A stretch of DNA of 64,000 nucleotides from an uncultured Planococcus sp. GTDB taxonomy: Bacteria > Bacillota > Bacilli > Bacillales_A > Planococcaceae. The translations under genes were made by a program, and so were the position numbers. Of the stretch, positions 37,234 through 45,387 are shown one piece after another. The notes beneath the pieces were generated by a model, which was given only the letters and a program-made list of their open reading frames with translations, was not told the origin of the DNA and did not search any database. The first letter of the stretch is position 1. Each line of letters starts with the position of its first letter. The DNA is taken from positions 2,046,001 to 2,110,000 of the forward strand of contig CANLRI010000001.1 in the NCBI GenBank assembly GCA_947493585.1, given 5' to 3'.

Positions 37234-38170
37234 ATGGCTTCACTTTAATGACAATTTTCCCTCTAGCATGATGGGATTCGCTTAACTCATGCGCTTCCCG
37301 CACGCCTTCTTCTGTCAACGGATAGATATGGCCGACTTCCGGCTTCACTTCGCCGCTGACAAACAGATCACCTAGTTTCTTCAATTGCTGGCCATTCGGC
37401 TCGAGCCAGAAACTGCTGACCTTGATGCCGAGTTTGTCCGCTTTTTCCTCATCAGGCTGTCCGGCGATACTGACTAGCCTGCCGCCGCGCTTCAAGACGC
37501 CGTAACTTTTTTCGAGCGTTTCACCGCCCATTGTATCCAACACGAAATCAAAGTTTTCCAGCACTTCCGAGAAATCTTCTTCGCGGTAATCGATGACACG
37601 ATTCGCCCCGAGAGAAGTGACGAGTTCGTCATTTTTATCGCTCGCAGTCGTCGCAACATAGCAGCCGATGCTGTTAGCAATCTGGATCGCCATGCTTCCA
37701 ACGCCGCCAGCACCTGCATGGATCAGCACTTTATCGCCTTTTTTGATATGCCCAATCTCCACAAGGCATTGCCAGGCAGTTAGCCCTGTCAATGGAATCG
37801 CTGCGCCTTCCTCGAAAGTCATGCTTTCCGGCATGCGTGCCAACAGATTTTCATCGACCGGCACAAATTCAGCATATGTTCCTTGCCGCGTTGTATCGGG
37901 ACGCGCAAAAACCCGATCGCCTGGATGGTAATGCTTGACCCCATCGCCTACTTCTTTGACGACTCCTGCAACGTCCCATCCGAGAATGATCGGGAACTCC
38001 CATGGCAGCATTTCTTTCAAATAGCCTTCTCTCAGTTTCCAATCAATCGGATTGATTGAAGTTGCGTGGACTTCCACCAACACTTGATGCGCTGAAATGG
38101 CTGGCGTTTCCACTTCACGTTCTTTCAGTTGCTCTTTTCCTCCATACTGGTCAATGACGATTGCTTTCAT
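37232..38170 (-). CDS. NADP-dependent oxidoreductase, quinone-reductase/zeta-crystallin type
   Basis: A zinc-free medium-chain dehydrogenase of 312 residues. Features are SINPIDWKLREGYL, the WDVAGVVKEVG block, the nucleotide loop HAGAGGVGSMAIQIA and VIDYREEDF. The family reduces quinones or enones with NADPH; the substrate here is unknown. The start at 38170 (MKAIVID) follows GGAGG. Stands alone, convergent with usp and divergent from queC. Confidence 0.88.
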   Translation of the reverse strand: MKAIVIDQYGGKEQLKEREVETPAISAHQVLVEVHATSINPIDWKLREGYLKEMLPWEFPIILGWDVAGVVKEVGDGVKHYHPGDRVFARPDTTRQGTYAEFVPVDENLLARMPESMTFEEGAAIPLTGLTAWQCLVEIGHIKKGDKVLIHAGAGGVGSMAIQIANSIGCYVATTASDKNDELVTSLGANRVIDYREEDFSEVLENFDFVLDTMGGETLEKSYGVLKRGGRLVSIAGQPDEEKADKLGIKVSSFWLEPNGQQLKKLGDLFVSGEVKPEVGHIYPLTEEGVREAHELSESHHARGKIVIKVKP

Positions 38171-38278
38171 CTGCACCCACTCCTCCCTTTTACCAACTAT
38201 ATACCCTGACACCATTTTGCTACACCTGAAAAAACACAGGAACTTGCCTAATTATGCTATTATGGTAACTGTTTCATA

Positions 38279-38318
38279 AAAGAGGTTCGCAAACTCCCTC
38301 TCTAAAAAACTAAGGAGC
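38279..38318 (+). promoter_or_regulatory. preQ1-I riboswitch (translational type), queCDE
   Basis: AGAGGTTCGCAAAC, then CCCTCT, then the A-rich TAAAAAACTAAGGAG tail match the class I preQ1 aptamer: the stem AGAGG/CCTCT is followed by an A-rich strand that folds into an H-type pseudoknot. The last bases are the Shine-Dalgarno AAGGAG of queC and no terminator follows, so control should be by hiding the ribosome-binding site when preQ1 is bound. Confidence 0.92.
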
Positions 38319-38327
38319 TGTATATGA

Positions 38328-38990
38328 ATGAAAAATGAAAAAGCAGTCGTTGTTTTCAGCGGCGGGCAAGACAGTACAACTTGCCTATTTTGGGCGTTGG
38401 AACAATTCAGCGAAGTGCTCGCCGTCACTTTTGATTACGGCCAGCGCCATGCGCAGGAAATCGACCACGCAAAACGCATTGCCAAGACGCTCGGTGTAAG
38501 CTTGCAGGTGCTCGATATGGGGCTCATCAACCAATTATCCGCCAATGCTTTGACGCGTGATTCGATCGAAGTAGAAGAACAAAAAGATGGCCCTCCTTCC
38601 ACATTCGTTCCCGGCCGCAATTTATTGTTCCTGTCTTTTGCGGCGATTTACGCCGATGCATTCGGCGCACGCCACCTCGTGACCGGCGTCAGCGAAACGG
38701 ATTTCAGCGGTTATCCGGATTGCCGGGATACCTTTATCCGTTCACTCAATGTCACGCTCAACTTATCGATGGACAAGCAATTCGTCATCCATACGCCGCT
38801 TATGTGGCTCGATAAGGCAGGTGTCTGGGAATTATCCGACCAGCTTGGCGCATTCGAGTTCGTCCAGACCGAAACCTTGACCTGCTACCATGGCATTCCA
38901 GCCACAGGCTGCGGGACATGCCCATCTTGCGTGCTGCGAAATGAAGGCTTGCAGACGTATTTGTCCCAAAAGGCAGGTGCGAACTCTTGA
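38328..38990 (+). CDS. queC: 7-cyano-7-deazaguanine synthase QueC
   Basis: It converts 7-carboxy-7-deazaguanine to preQ0 on the queuosine pathway. The protein is 220 residues, with a PP-loop SGGQDSTT (11-18) and a C-terminal zinc site C-x8-C-x2-C-x2-C ([16 protein letters not shown]). The ATG at 38328 is 10 nt from the Shine-Dalgarno. Another ATG at 38324, in another frame, opens a four-codon ORF that stops across the queC start. First gene of queC-queD-queE; queF is not in the window. Confidence 0.97.
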   Translation: MKNEKAVVVFSGGQDSTTCLFWALEQFSEVLAVTFDYGQRHAQEIDHAKRIAKTLGVSLQVLDMGLINQLSANALTRDSIEVEEQKDGPPSTFVPGRNLLFLSFAAIYADAFGARHLVTGVSETDFSGYPDCRDTFIRSLNVTLNLSMDKQFVIHTPLMWLDKAGVWELSDQLGAFEFVQTETLTCYHGIPATGCGTCPSCVLRNEGLQTYLSQKAGANS

Positions 38991-39406
38991 TGCAGCAATT
39001 TTACCCATCTGTTCCGCATCCCTATAGCTTTGAGTTGAATAAAGATATGCATTTTTCCGCGGCGCATTATATCCCTGCTGACGAAGCAGGCAAATGCGCG
39101 AAAATGCATGGCCATACCTATCACTTAAATATTACGATTGCTGGCGATCGATTGAACCGCACCGGTTTTCTCATCGACTTTAAGCAATTGAAAGATTTGA
39201 TCCATAAACGCTACGACCATAGTGTATTGAATGACCATCCCGAATTCACCGATACATTTCCAACAACTGAGCAACTGGCACAGCAAATACACGAGCTGGT
39301 CCAGGAGACGCTCGACCGTTCGGATAACCAGCCGAAATGCATTCAAGTCATCGTCCGGGAAACCCCGACAAGCTATGTCATCTACCGGCCGAAAGAGGTG
39401 TCTTAA
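38990..39406 (+). CDS. queD: 6-carboxytetrahydropterin synthase QueD
   Basis: It makes 6-carboxy-5,6,7,8-tetrahydropterin from dihydroneopterin triphosphate. The protein is 138 residues. Zinc histidines are in HFSAAH and MHGHTYHL, and the catalytic Cys precedes them (KCAKMHGH). The ATG overlaps the queC stop (TGATG). A TTG one codon earlier is possible. Confidence 0.95.
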   Translation: MQQFYPSVPHPYSFELNKDMHFSAAHYIPADEAGKCAKMHGHTYHLNITIAGDRLNRTGFLIDFKQLKDLIHKRYDHSVLNDHPEFTDTFPTTEQLAQQIHELVQETLDRSDNQPKCIQVIVRETPTSYVIYRPKEVS

Positions 39407-40113
39407 TGAAGATCCCTGTAATGGAAGTATTCGGTCCGACGATCCAAGGCGAAGGCATGGTCATGGGCCAGAAGACGATGTTCGTGCGTACCGCCGGCTG
39501 TGATTATTCTTGTTCATGGTGCGATTCTAAATTCACTTGGGACGGCACCGGTAAAAGCGTCATGATGACGGCACATGACATCGCCCAGCAGCTTGAGGAG
39601 CTGGGAAAAGATGCTTTTTCACATGTCACCATTTCCGGAGGCAACCCGGCACTCCATAAAGGCATCGCAGAACTGGTCGCGTTATGCCAAGAAAAAGGCT
39701 GGCGCACCGCTGTCGAAACGCAAGGCAGCATCTGGCAGGACTGGCTGTTGGAAATAAATGAAGTCACCGTCTCCCCGAAGCCTCCGAGTTCAGGCATGAT
39801 TTTAGACTACTCCAAGCTCGATGCGATGCTCGGCAAGCTGTCTTCATCTCAAGCCAGCCTGAAAGTCGTTGTCTTCGATGATTCCGATTTCTTTTTCGCA
39901 GAACAGCTGCACTTGCGCTATCCAGCATTCCCGTTCTTTTTGCAAGTCGGAAATGATGACACGCAGACGACCGAAGACGAAAAGCTGGTCCATCATCTGC
40001 TCGAGCGCTATCAATGGCTCATTGATAGGCATTTAGTTTCCGCCCCTCTCAACGATGCCAAAGTGCTGCCACAGCTCCATACATTGTTATGGGGCAATAA
40101 GCGCGGCGTGTAA
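39406..40113 (+). CDS. queE: 7-carboxy-7-deazaguanine synthase QueE (radical SAM)
   Basis: It rearranges 6-carboxytetrahydropterin to 7-carboxy-7-deazaguanine. The protein is 235 residues. The radical-SAM cluster motif is C-x3-C-x2-C (CDYSCSWC), with the SAM motif TISGGNPALH and the family signature FGPTIQGEG at the N-terminus. Its ATG shares one base with the queD stop (TAATG). Last gene of the operon. Confidence 0.97.
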   Translation: MKIPVMEVFGPTIQGEGMVMGQKTMFVRTAGCDYSCSWCDSKFTWDGTGKSVMMTAHDIAQQLEELGKDAFSHVTISGGNPALHKGIAELVALCQEKGWRTAVETQGSIWQDWLLEINEVTVSPKPPSSGMILDYSKLDAMLGKLSSSQASLKVVVFDDSDFFFAEQLHLRYPAFPFFLQVGNDDTQTTEDEKLVHHLLERYQWLIDRHLVSAPLNDAKVLPQLHTLLWGNKRGV

Positions 40114-40118
40114 ATATA

Positions 40119-40165
40119 AAACTGGCCATTCCCTCAATATTTGGGGAATGGCCGGTTTTTATTTT
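40119..40165 (+). terminator. Terminator of queCDE
   Basis: The arms AACTGGCCATTCCC/GGGGAATGGCCGGTT are followed by TTTTATTTT. Confidence 0.92.
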
Positions 40166-40187
40166 AATGATTTTAAAACTGAAAAAA

Positions 40188-40517
40188 TCAGGCTTTTTTT
40201 ACAAACTCTGATTTCAACTGCATCGCACCATAGCCCTCGATTTTGCAATCGATATTATGGTCTCCGTCCACAAGCCGGATACTTTTGACTTTCGTGCCGA
40301 TTTTCAAAGTATTGGAACTGCCTTTCACTTTCAAATCTTTGATGACCGTAACAGCATCTCCATCTTGCAAAATATTCCCAACAGCATCGCGCACCATTTC
40401 TTCTTGCTGCTGGTCAGCCGGGTTCCATTCATGTGCACATTCCGGACAGACAACCATTCCTGCATCTTCATACGTATACTCACAACCGCAATTCGGGCAA
40501 TTCGGCAACTCCATCAT
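40188..40517 (-). CDS. PhnA/YjdM-like zinc-ribbon protein
   Basis: A 109-residue protein with an N-terminal zinc ribbon ([21 protein letters not shown], split C7/C10 and the later CPEC pair) and the C-terminal PhnA domain ([31 protein letters not shown]). The family carries the old name alkylphosphonate utilisation protein PhnA, but no phosphonate role is established. Stands alone between convergent queE and a Usp gene. Confidence 0.88.
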   Translation of the reverse strand: MMELPNCPNCGCEYTYEDAGMVVCPECAHEWNPADQQQEEMVRDAVGNILQDGDAVTVIKDLKVKGSSNTLKIGTKVKSIRLVDGDHNIDCKIEGYGAMQLKSEFVKKA

Positions 40518-40608
40518 CTATCTACTCATCTCCCATAATTCACGATGCTTCTTGCACCGACAGATGCTTTTAGTATACCAAAGCATGGTGCAGCGCGTTG
40601 GCCCATTT

Positions 40609-41028
40609 TCACTTGACCACCAGCACCGGGCATTTTGCGTGGTTAACGACTTTATGGCTGACACTGCCGAGCATCACTTCACGGATCGGCGACAATCCGC
40701 GGCTGCCGAGAACAACAAGATCGTACGCCTTTTCCTCAGTCATCTTGACAATGGCAGGGCCCGGAATGCCATGCAGCACTTCGATTTGGTGGAATATTTT
40801 TTCTCTGTCCAGCATCTCTGCCACCGGCTGGATTTTCTTCCGCCTAGCCAAATCAAATTCCATTGACGATGCATCGTGGATCACTTCATTTTCATCTTCC
40901 CTATAGTCCGATACATAGACAACCGTCACTTCCGACCCATCAACCAAACTAGCGATTTTCACCGCTTCTCTGGCTGCACGGATCGAGTTTTCCGACCCAT
41001 CGACAGCCAATAGGATGTGCTGATACAT
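40609..41028 (-). CDS. Universal stress protein (short, UspA family)
   Basis: A 139-residue Usp. It has LLAVDGSENSIRAA at the N-terminus and the nucleotide loop GSRGLSPIREVMLGSVSHKV, so ATP binding is likely. Preceded by AAAGGAG. It is a paralogue of the 166-residue Usp at 36,685, with low identity outside the fold motifs. Confidence 0.92.
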   Translation of the reverse strand: MYQHILLAVDGSENSIRAAREAVKIASLVDGSEVTVVYVSDYREDENEVIHDASSMEFDLARRKKIQPVAEMLDREKIFHQIEVLHGIPGPAIVKMTEEKAYDLVVLGSRGLSPIREVMLGSVSHKVVNHAKCPVLVVK

Positions 41029-41114
41029 ACTCCCACTCCTTTCAAACTGATCGTTCTCTTGTCTCTTTACGCTATTCGCCGTTCGCTTGAAAGTTCCTGC
41101 CTTTTTCCAGAAAC

Positions 41115-41146
41115 GAAAAAACCAGCCCTATCCGGATAGGGCCGGC
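41115..41146 (-). terminator. Terminator of ytxK
   Basis: A near-loopless palindrome CCAGCCCTATCC/GGATAGGGCCGG is followed by TTTTTTC on the minus strand. It lies partly beyond the ytxK stop at 41152. Confidence 0.8.
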
Positions 41147-41151
41147 TTGCG

Positions 41152-42075
41152 TCATGATTTGTTTTCTTTGAACCATCCATTAACTTGCGTGAAGAATTTC
41201 GCCATTGTCTCTGGCTTCGACATATTCGGGACGCGCGCTAGGAGCACTTCTTTCGGTGCTTTCAAGCCGTCCTTCTTCTTCTGCAACACCAAAACGGCTT
41301 TTGCATGCTGGGCGTTTTTGAAGATGTTTTCCGGCAGCTCCATCACAGCCTGGATATGCGCCTGCTGTTTCAAGAAGCTGTGCAATTGCCCGGCAAGCGG
41401 CGACTCGAAGATGTTCCGTGGAATGACAAAGAACAAATACCCGCCTTCTTTCGTATGCTTCAAAGATTGCTCAATGAACAGGTGATGGGCATAGGACATG
41501 CCTTCTTCCGCTTTCAAGTCATAATTCGAGGCAGTCGCTTCGTCCGGGTAATAACCGACCGGCAAATCGGAAACGACGCAATCGACCGGATCGATCAATA
41601 GCGGCTGCAAGGCATCCTGCAGATAAAAGGTCACTGGCTGCTCGATCAAATTGCCGATATTCGAAGCCAGGCGAATCAACAGATCATCCAGTTCGACAGC
41701 TGTCCCGCTCATGCGGCCGTCCAAATAATTCATTACCGTAAACAGCAGATTGCCCGTTCCCGCCGCAGGATCCAGAACCGTCGCTTGCTGCTCCTTGACA
41801 AATAGCTCCACCAAATAGCCAATCAACAAACCGAGAGCGTCCGGCGTCATTTGATGATGGGGCTGGACATGTTCTTTCATGCCTTTTAAAATCGACAGCT
41901 GGATCGCTTTTCGCATATCTTCTTTTGTTGCCCCTGCCGCAATGGTCAGTTGACCATCCAGCCAACGCTCGGTCGTCGTCAGCAAACTTTCTAGATAGGA
42001 AGATTCTTCCTGTTTTTGGATCGACACCGTTTCATTGTCGATTGCCGTGAAAATGCTTTCCATCGATGAATTCAT
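41152..42075 (-). CDS. ytxK: Class I SAM-dependent methyltransferase YtxK
   Basis: A 307-residue protein related to the catalytic subunit of adenine-N6 DNA methylases. SAM motif I is DPAAGTGNLLF. The position of the catalytic (N/D)PPY reads SDLPVGYY, so the canonical proline pair is absent. No specificity subunit or restriction gene is near. Called YtxK in B. subtilis, where it sits next to tpx and ackA. Substrate unknown. Confidence 0.88.
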   Translation of the reverse strand: MNSSMESIFTAIDNETVSIQKQEESSYLESLLTTTERWLDGQLTIAAGATKEDMRKAIQLSILKGMKEHVQPHHQMTPDALGLLIGYLVELFVKEQQATVLDPAAGTGNLLFTVMNYLDGRMSGTAVELDDLLIRLASNIGNLIEQPVTFYLQDALQPLLIDPVDCVVSDLPVGYYPDEATASNYDLKAEEGMSYAHHLFIEQSLKHTKEGGYLFFVIPRNIFESPLAGQLHSFLKQQAHIQAVMELPENIFKNAQHAKAVLVLQKKKDGLKAPKEVLLARVPNMSKPETMAKFFTQVNGWFKENKS

Positions 42076-42089
42076 AAATCTCCGTCCTC

Positions 42090-42123
42090 AATAAGGAAAC
42101 CCACTCAGCAAGAGTGGGTTTCC
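42090..42123 (-). terminator. Terminator of tpx
   Basis: The arms GGAAACCCACTC/GAGTGGGTTTCC have only a short U-rich tail (TTATT) on the minus strand. It separates tpx from ytxK. Confidence 0.7.
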
Positions 42124-42128
42124 TGGTA

Positions 42129-42635
42129 TTAGTTTGTCAGCGCTTTGACTGCTTCGAGTGCTTTGTCGTAATCCGGGTGATCGGTGCCTTCTGCCACGTA
42201 TTCCACATATGCCACTTTTCCGTCTTTGTCGATAACGAAAATTGAACGAGCCAATAACCGCAGCTCCTGCATCGTCAAGCCGTACGCTTCACCGAACGAA
42301 AGGTCGCGGTGGTCGGACAATGTCGTAATCGAGTCTACACCGTTAATTTCTGTCCAGCGCTTTTGCGCGAATGGCAAGTCGCAGGAAACCGTCAAGACTT
42401 CGACGTCTTCTCCTAATGATGCTGCTTCTTCGCTGAAGCGTTTTGTCTGATCGGAACATACTCCTGTATCAAGTGACGGAACGACACTGACCAAAAGCAC
42501 TTTGCCTTTGAAATCATGTAAGGTCTTCGGTTCGAGGCTGTTCGATAACGCCGTGAAATCCGGTGCCTGATCGCCCACTTTCACTTCATTGCCTGGCAAT
42601 GTTACAGGGTTTTGCTTGAATGTGATTTGTACCAA
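42129..42635 (-). CDS. tpx: Thiol peroxidase Tpx (atypical cysteines)
   Basis: A thioredoxin-dependent peroxidase of the peroxiredoxin superfamily. The protein is 168 residues. Peroxidatic C60 sits in PSLDTGVCSDQT. The usual resolving Cys, in RWC or RFC after DLPFAQ, is Thr here (RWTEING). A Cys appears instead at position 85 (TVSCDLPF), where relatives have Ala, Met or Leu. The start is TTG at 42635, 9 nt after GGGAGG; no ATG is available. Confidence 0.95.
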   Translation of the reverse strand: MVQITFKQNPVTLPGNEVKVGDQAPDFTALSNSLEPKTLHDFKGKVLLVSVVPSLDTGVCSDQTKRFSEEAASLGEDVEVLTVSCDLPFAQKRWTEINGVDSITTLSDHRDLSFGEAYGLTMQELRLLARSIFVIDKDGKVAYVEYVAEGTDHPDYDKALEAVKALTN

Positions 42636-42671
42636 ATTGCAACGCCTCCCTTTCAGATTACCCTTATCATA

Positions 42672-43241
42672 CTAAATGCTTTCACTCTCTTGCAACTGAG
42701 ACCCTTCCAGTCGTTTTCTCGCCATCTGCTGTTTGCGGTAAGATTCCTCGTGGACAACGGTCGTATCCGCGATGAAATCATGTACACCTTGCTTGAGCGG
42801 CGTAAAGCCGACAATCCAGTACAGCGGCAAAATCGTCACCGAAATAAAGCGGCCGATCCATTCGCGGAACAATAAAGTGGACCATGATAAACGATCCGTC
42901 TTCAGTGAAACGACGCGCAGGCCGAAAATCATCTTGCCTACCGTTTGTGCGAAAAATTTGGTCATCAACACAAAATAACCGTAAAAGACAATCGCAGTCA
43001 AGATCGCATAAGGCGCATACCATGCCGTTTCAGACGTGTCCCACCCGAACAGCGCAAACAGCGGGCGGATCAAAATAGATGAAACGGCCGAAATGACCAG
43101 GATATCGATCAAATACGCCCAGAAGCGCATCCAGAAACCAGCCGGCTTTCGTTCATAAAAAAGGACTCTATCGTTTTCCGGCCGGACCGGCGGAGTTGCA
43201 GCCGCTCTCTCCGCCGCATCATTATTGACGTGATCAGTCAT
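42672..43241 (-). CDS. yteJ: RDD family membrane protein YteJ
   Basis: A 189-residue membrane protein. The RDD domain has several hydrophobic segments (about 38-62, 78-98, 125-150) with AGFWMRFWAYLIDILV and GRFISVTILPLYW. In B. subtilis yteJ and sppA form an operon, and YteJ (SppI) inhibits the SppA peptidase from memory. The start follows AAGGAGGTGG, 14 nt after sppA. Confidence 0.88.
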   Translation of the reverse strand: MTDHVNNDAAERAAATPPVRPENDRVLFYERKPAGFWMRFWAYLIDILVISAVSSILIRPLFALFGWDTSETAWYAPYAILTAIVFYGYFVLMTKFFAQTVGKMIFGLRVVSLKTDRLSWSTLLFREWIGRFISVTILPLYWIVGFTPLKQGVHDFIADTTVVHEESYRKQQMARKRLEGSQLQESESI

Positions 43242-43255
43242 GCTTCTCCACCTCC

Positions 43256-44269
43256 TTAGTTTTCACCGTATAGATACATCATGCGCGGACCGCTGTTTTG
43301 GGACAGCATATCCGAGATGAACTTCGTTTCCATGTCCATGCCGAAAAGTGATCCGGCCTTCATCGCGAATAGTGAAGACCAGTTATCGCCAGCACCATAC
43401 TCGAAGACTTCGCCATCCGCTAAATCGAAATCGTCGCGCATCGCCTGAATGACATCTTCTTCAAAACCGAAATCGTCCGCAAGGTTCGCTTCAACTGCTT
43501 GGCGGCCGTTCATGATGCGGCCGTCTGCGTATTCCTTCACTTCCGCTTCGGTCATATCGCGTCCTTCTTCAATAACATCAACAAATTCCTCATAGGAACT
43601 GTCGAGCATATCCTGCAAAAGCTGACGCTCGTCATCTGTCATTTCACGCGTCGGACTCATGATGTCTTTGTACGGTCCCGATTTGATTGTGACGAAATCC
43701 ACACCGTAACGTTCTGCCAATTCGCCATAATTGACACTTTGCATAATTACGCCAATCGATCCTGTCAATGTCTCTTCGCTGACAAAGATCTTTTCAGCTG
43801 GCGCAGCGATATAATAACCGCCTGATGCAGCCATGGCCCCCATCGAAACGTAAAGCGGCTTGCCGGTTTCTTCCTGGATTTCCGTAATCTTATCGTGAAT
43901 TTGTGCAGACTCAACGACGCCTCCACCTGGTGAATTGACTTTCAAGACAACACCTTTAACACTGCTGTCTTCTTTAACGGCTTGCAATTGTTCCATGAAC
44001 AAATCGTGGTTATAACCGGCAGCTCCAAAAACGGAAGCTTCTCCCGTATCTTGGATCGCCCCGTCCACATTCAACACGGCAATCCGGTTGGAAGCATCGC
44101 CTGATTCTACCACTTGTTCACTTAAAGCCGTCTGTTCCATGCCTGTCCAATCATCTAATCCTGAAGTAAAGTCTGATTGCAGCACTGAAAAAGCCGAGTT
44201 AATCACTAGAGATATTCCCAACAAAGCAGCAGCGGCCACCAAGGCAATCCATCGTTTTGTGTTCATCAT
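43256..44269 (-). CDS. sppA: Signal peptide peptidase SppA
   Basis: A membrane-anchored serine protease that clears remnant signal peptides. The protein is 337 residues, with an N-terminal anchor (about 7-27). The Ser-Lys dyad is Ser in AMAASGGYYIAAPA and Lys in SGPYKDIMSP; the NSPGGGV motif is also present. Matches the short, Gram-positive form. First gene of sppA-yteJ. Confidence 0.96.
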   Translation of the reverse strand: MMNTKRWIALVAAAALLGISLVINSAFSVLQSDFTSGLDDWTGMEQTALSEQVVESGDASNRIAVLNVDGAIQDTGEASVFGAAGYNHDLFMEQLQAVKEDSSVKGVVLKVNSPGGGVVESAQIHDKITEIQEETGKPLYVSMGAMAASGGYYIAAPAEKIFVSEETLTGSIGVIMQSVNYGELAERYGVDFVTIKSGPYKDIMSPTREMTDDERQLLQDMLDSSYEEFVDVIEEGRDMTEAEVKEYADGRIMNGRQAVEANLADDFGFEEDVIQAMRDDFDLADGEVFEYGAGDNWSSLFAMKAGSLFGMDMETKFISDMLSQNSGPRMMYLYGEN

Positions 44270-44327
44270 ATTTCAGTTCCCTCCTTAAGTATTCCATTTA
44301 ACTATACGCACCAGCATTTAAAATGTT

Positions 44328-45278
44328 TCACTTTCCGCCGAATTCAGCACCAACTAAATGGCGGTTCTTTCTTGTCCGCCTCGCCTCTATGATTTTCGAG
44401 CCGGTAAAGAGGATCAAAGCACTCCAAATAAACGAGAATGAAATGACCGAAATCACGCCGAACTCTTCCCCGTAGAGAAAAACGCCAATCAACAGCATCA
44501 AACTCGGAGCAATGTATTGAAGAAAGCCGATCATATACAGCGGAATGAGCGGTGCTCCCATGGCAAATAATAGCAGCGGCAAGGCGGTGAGGAACCCACT
44601 GAGAATGACGAGCAAATCGGTCGGCACGCCGCTATGCAAAAACGCTGCGCGGTCGATTGAAAACAAATAGACGTAATAGGCGGTCGCAAACGGCAACACG
44701 AACAGCGTCTCGATCGCCAGCCCCCTTAACGCATTTAATTGGATGGTCTTCTTGATCAATCCATAGAACGCAAAGCTGAATGCCATGCCGAGCGCAAGCC
44801 ATGGCAGCGTTCCATAGGAGATCGTGATGACCGTCACGCCGATTGCGGCAAGCACGAACGCAATTTTCACGGCCGGCGACAGCTTTTCCTTTAAAAAGAA
44901 CGAGCCAAGCAGCACAGAAATCAGTGGATTAATGTAATAACCGAGGCTCGTTTCGACAATCTGGTCATTGGTCACGGCATAAATATAGAAAAACCAGTTG
45001 GCCGAAATTAGGAATGAAGCGAGCATAAGCAGGAAGAACGTTTTCTTCGATTTCCACAAAGACTTGATATCCTCCACAAAGCGCTTGCCGCCTCCTGTCA
45101 GAACGATAAAGCCGAGCGTCAGCCAAAACGCCCAAAAAATTCGGCCGGCCAATAATTCATCGGCGGGCACATGGTCGACTTGCTTCCAGAAAATCGGGAG
45201 GAACCCCCAAATCGTATAAGTTAAAATCGTCAGCAATGTACCTTTTTTCTCATCAGTCATCTTCGCATCGCGCACCAT
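44328..45278 (-). CDS. rarD: RarD-like EamA transporter
   Basis: A DMT-superfamily permease of 316 residues with about ten hydrophobic segments and two EamA repeats. The N-terminal TYTIWGFLPIFWKQV and LGYYINPLISVLLG are RarD family blocks. The substrate is unknown. The start is uncertain: the first ATG (45278) has a weak Shine-Dalgarno and a second ATG six codons later (45260) is equally plausible. Confidence 0.87.
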   Translation of the reverse strand: MVRDAKMTDEKKGTLLTILTYTIWGFLPIFWKQVDHVPADELLAGRIFWAFWLTLGFIVLTGGGKRFVEDIKSLWKSKKTFFLLMLASFLISANWFFYIYAVTNDQIVETSLGYYINPLISVLLGSFFLKEKLSPAVKIAFVLAAIGVTVITISYGTLPWLALGMAFSFAFYGLIKKTIQLNALRGLAIETLFVLPFATAYYVYLFSIDRAAFLHSGVPTDLLVILSGFLTALPLLLFAMGAPLIPLYMIGFLQYIAPSLMLLIGVFLYGEEFGVISVISFSFIWSALILFTGSKIIEARRTRKNRHLVGAEFGGK

Positions 45279-45341
45279 TCTTGAAATATTTTTGTTTACG
45301 AAATAATAGCCCCATTATATGCCTGCTCTATTGGAAAGTAA

Positions 45342-45378
45342 ATACAGCAAAAGCCCCCGGTATGAGCGGGGGCTTTTG
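45342..45378 (-). terminator. Terminator of the acyl-CoA synthetase gene
   Basis: The arms CAAAAGCCCCCG/CGGGGGCTTTTG with a U-rich tail on the minus strand. Confidence 0.88.
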
Positions 45379-45387
45379 GAAAACTTA

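Noticed and set aside
40188..40517. Phosphonate utilisation gene
   Set aside because: The PhnA name is historical. No phn lyase or transporter genes are near and the protein is only a zinc-ribbon small protein.
41152..42075. Restriction-modification system
   Set aside because: The methylase-like YtxK has no specificity subunit or endonuclease beside it and is conserved in this position in B. subtilis.
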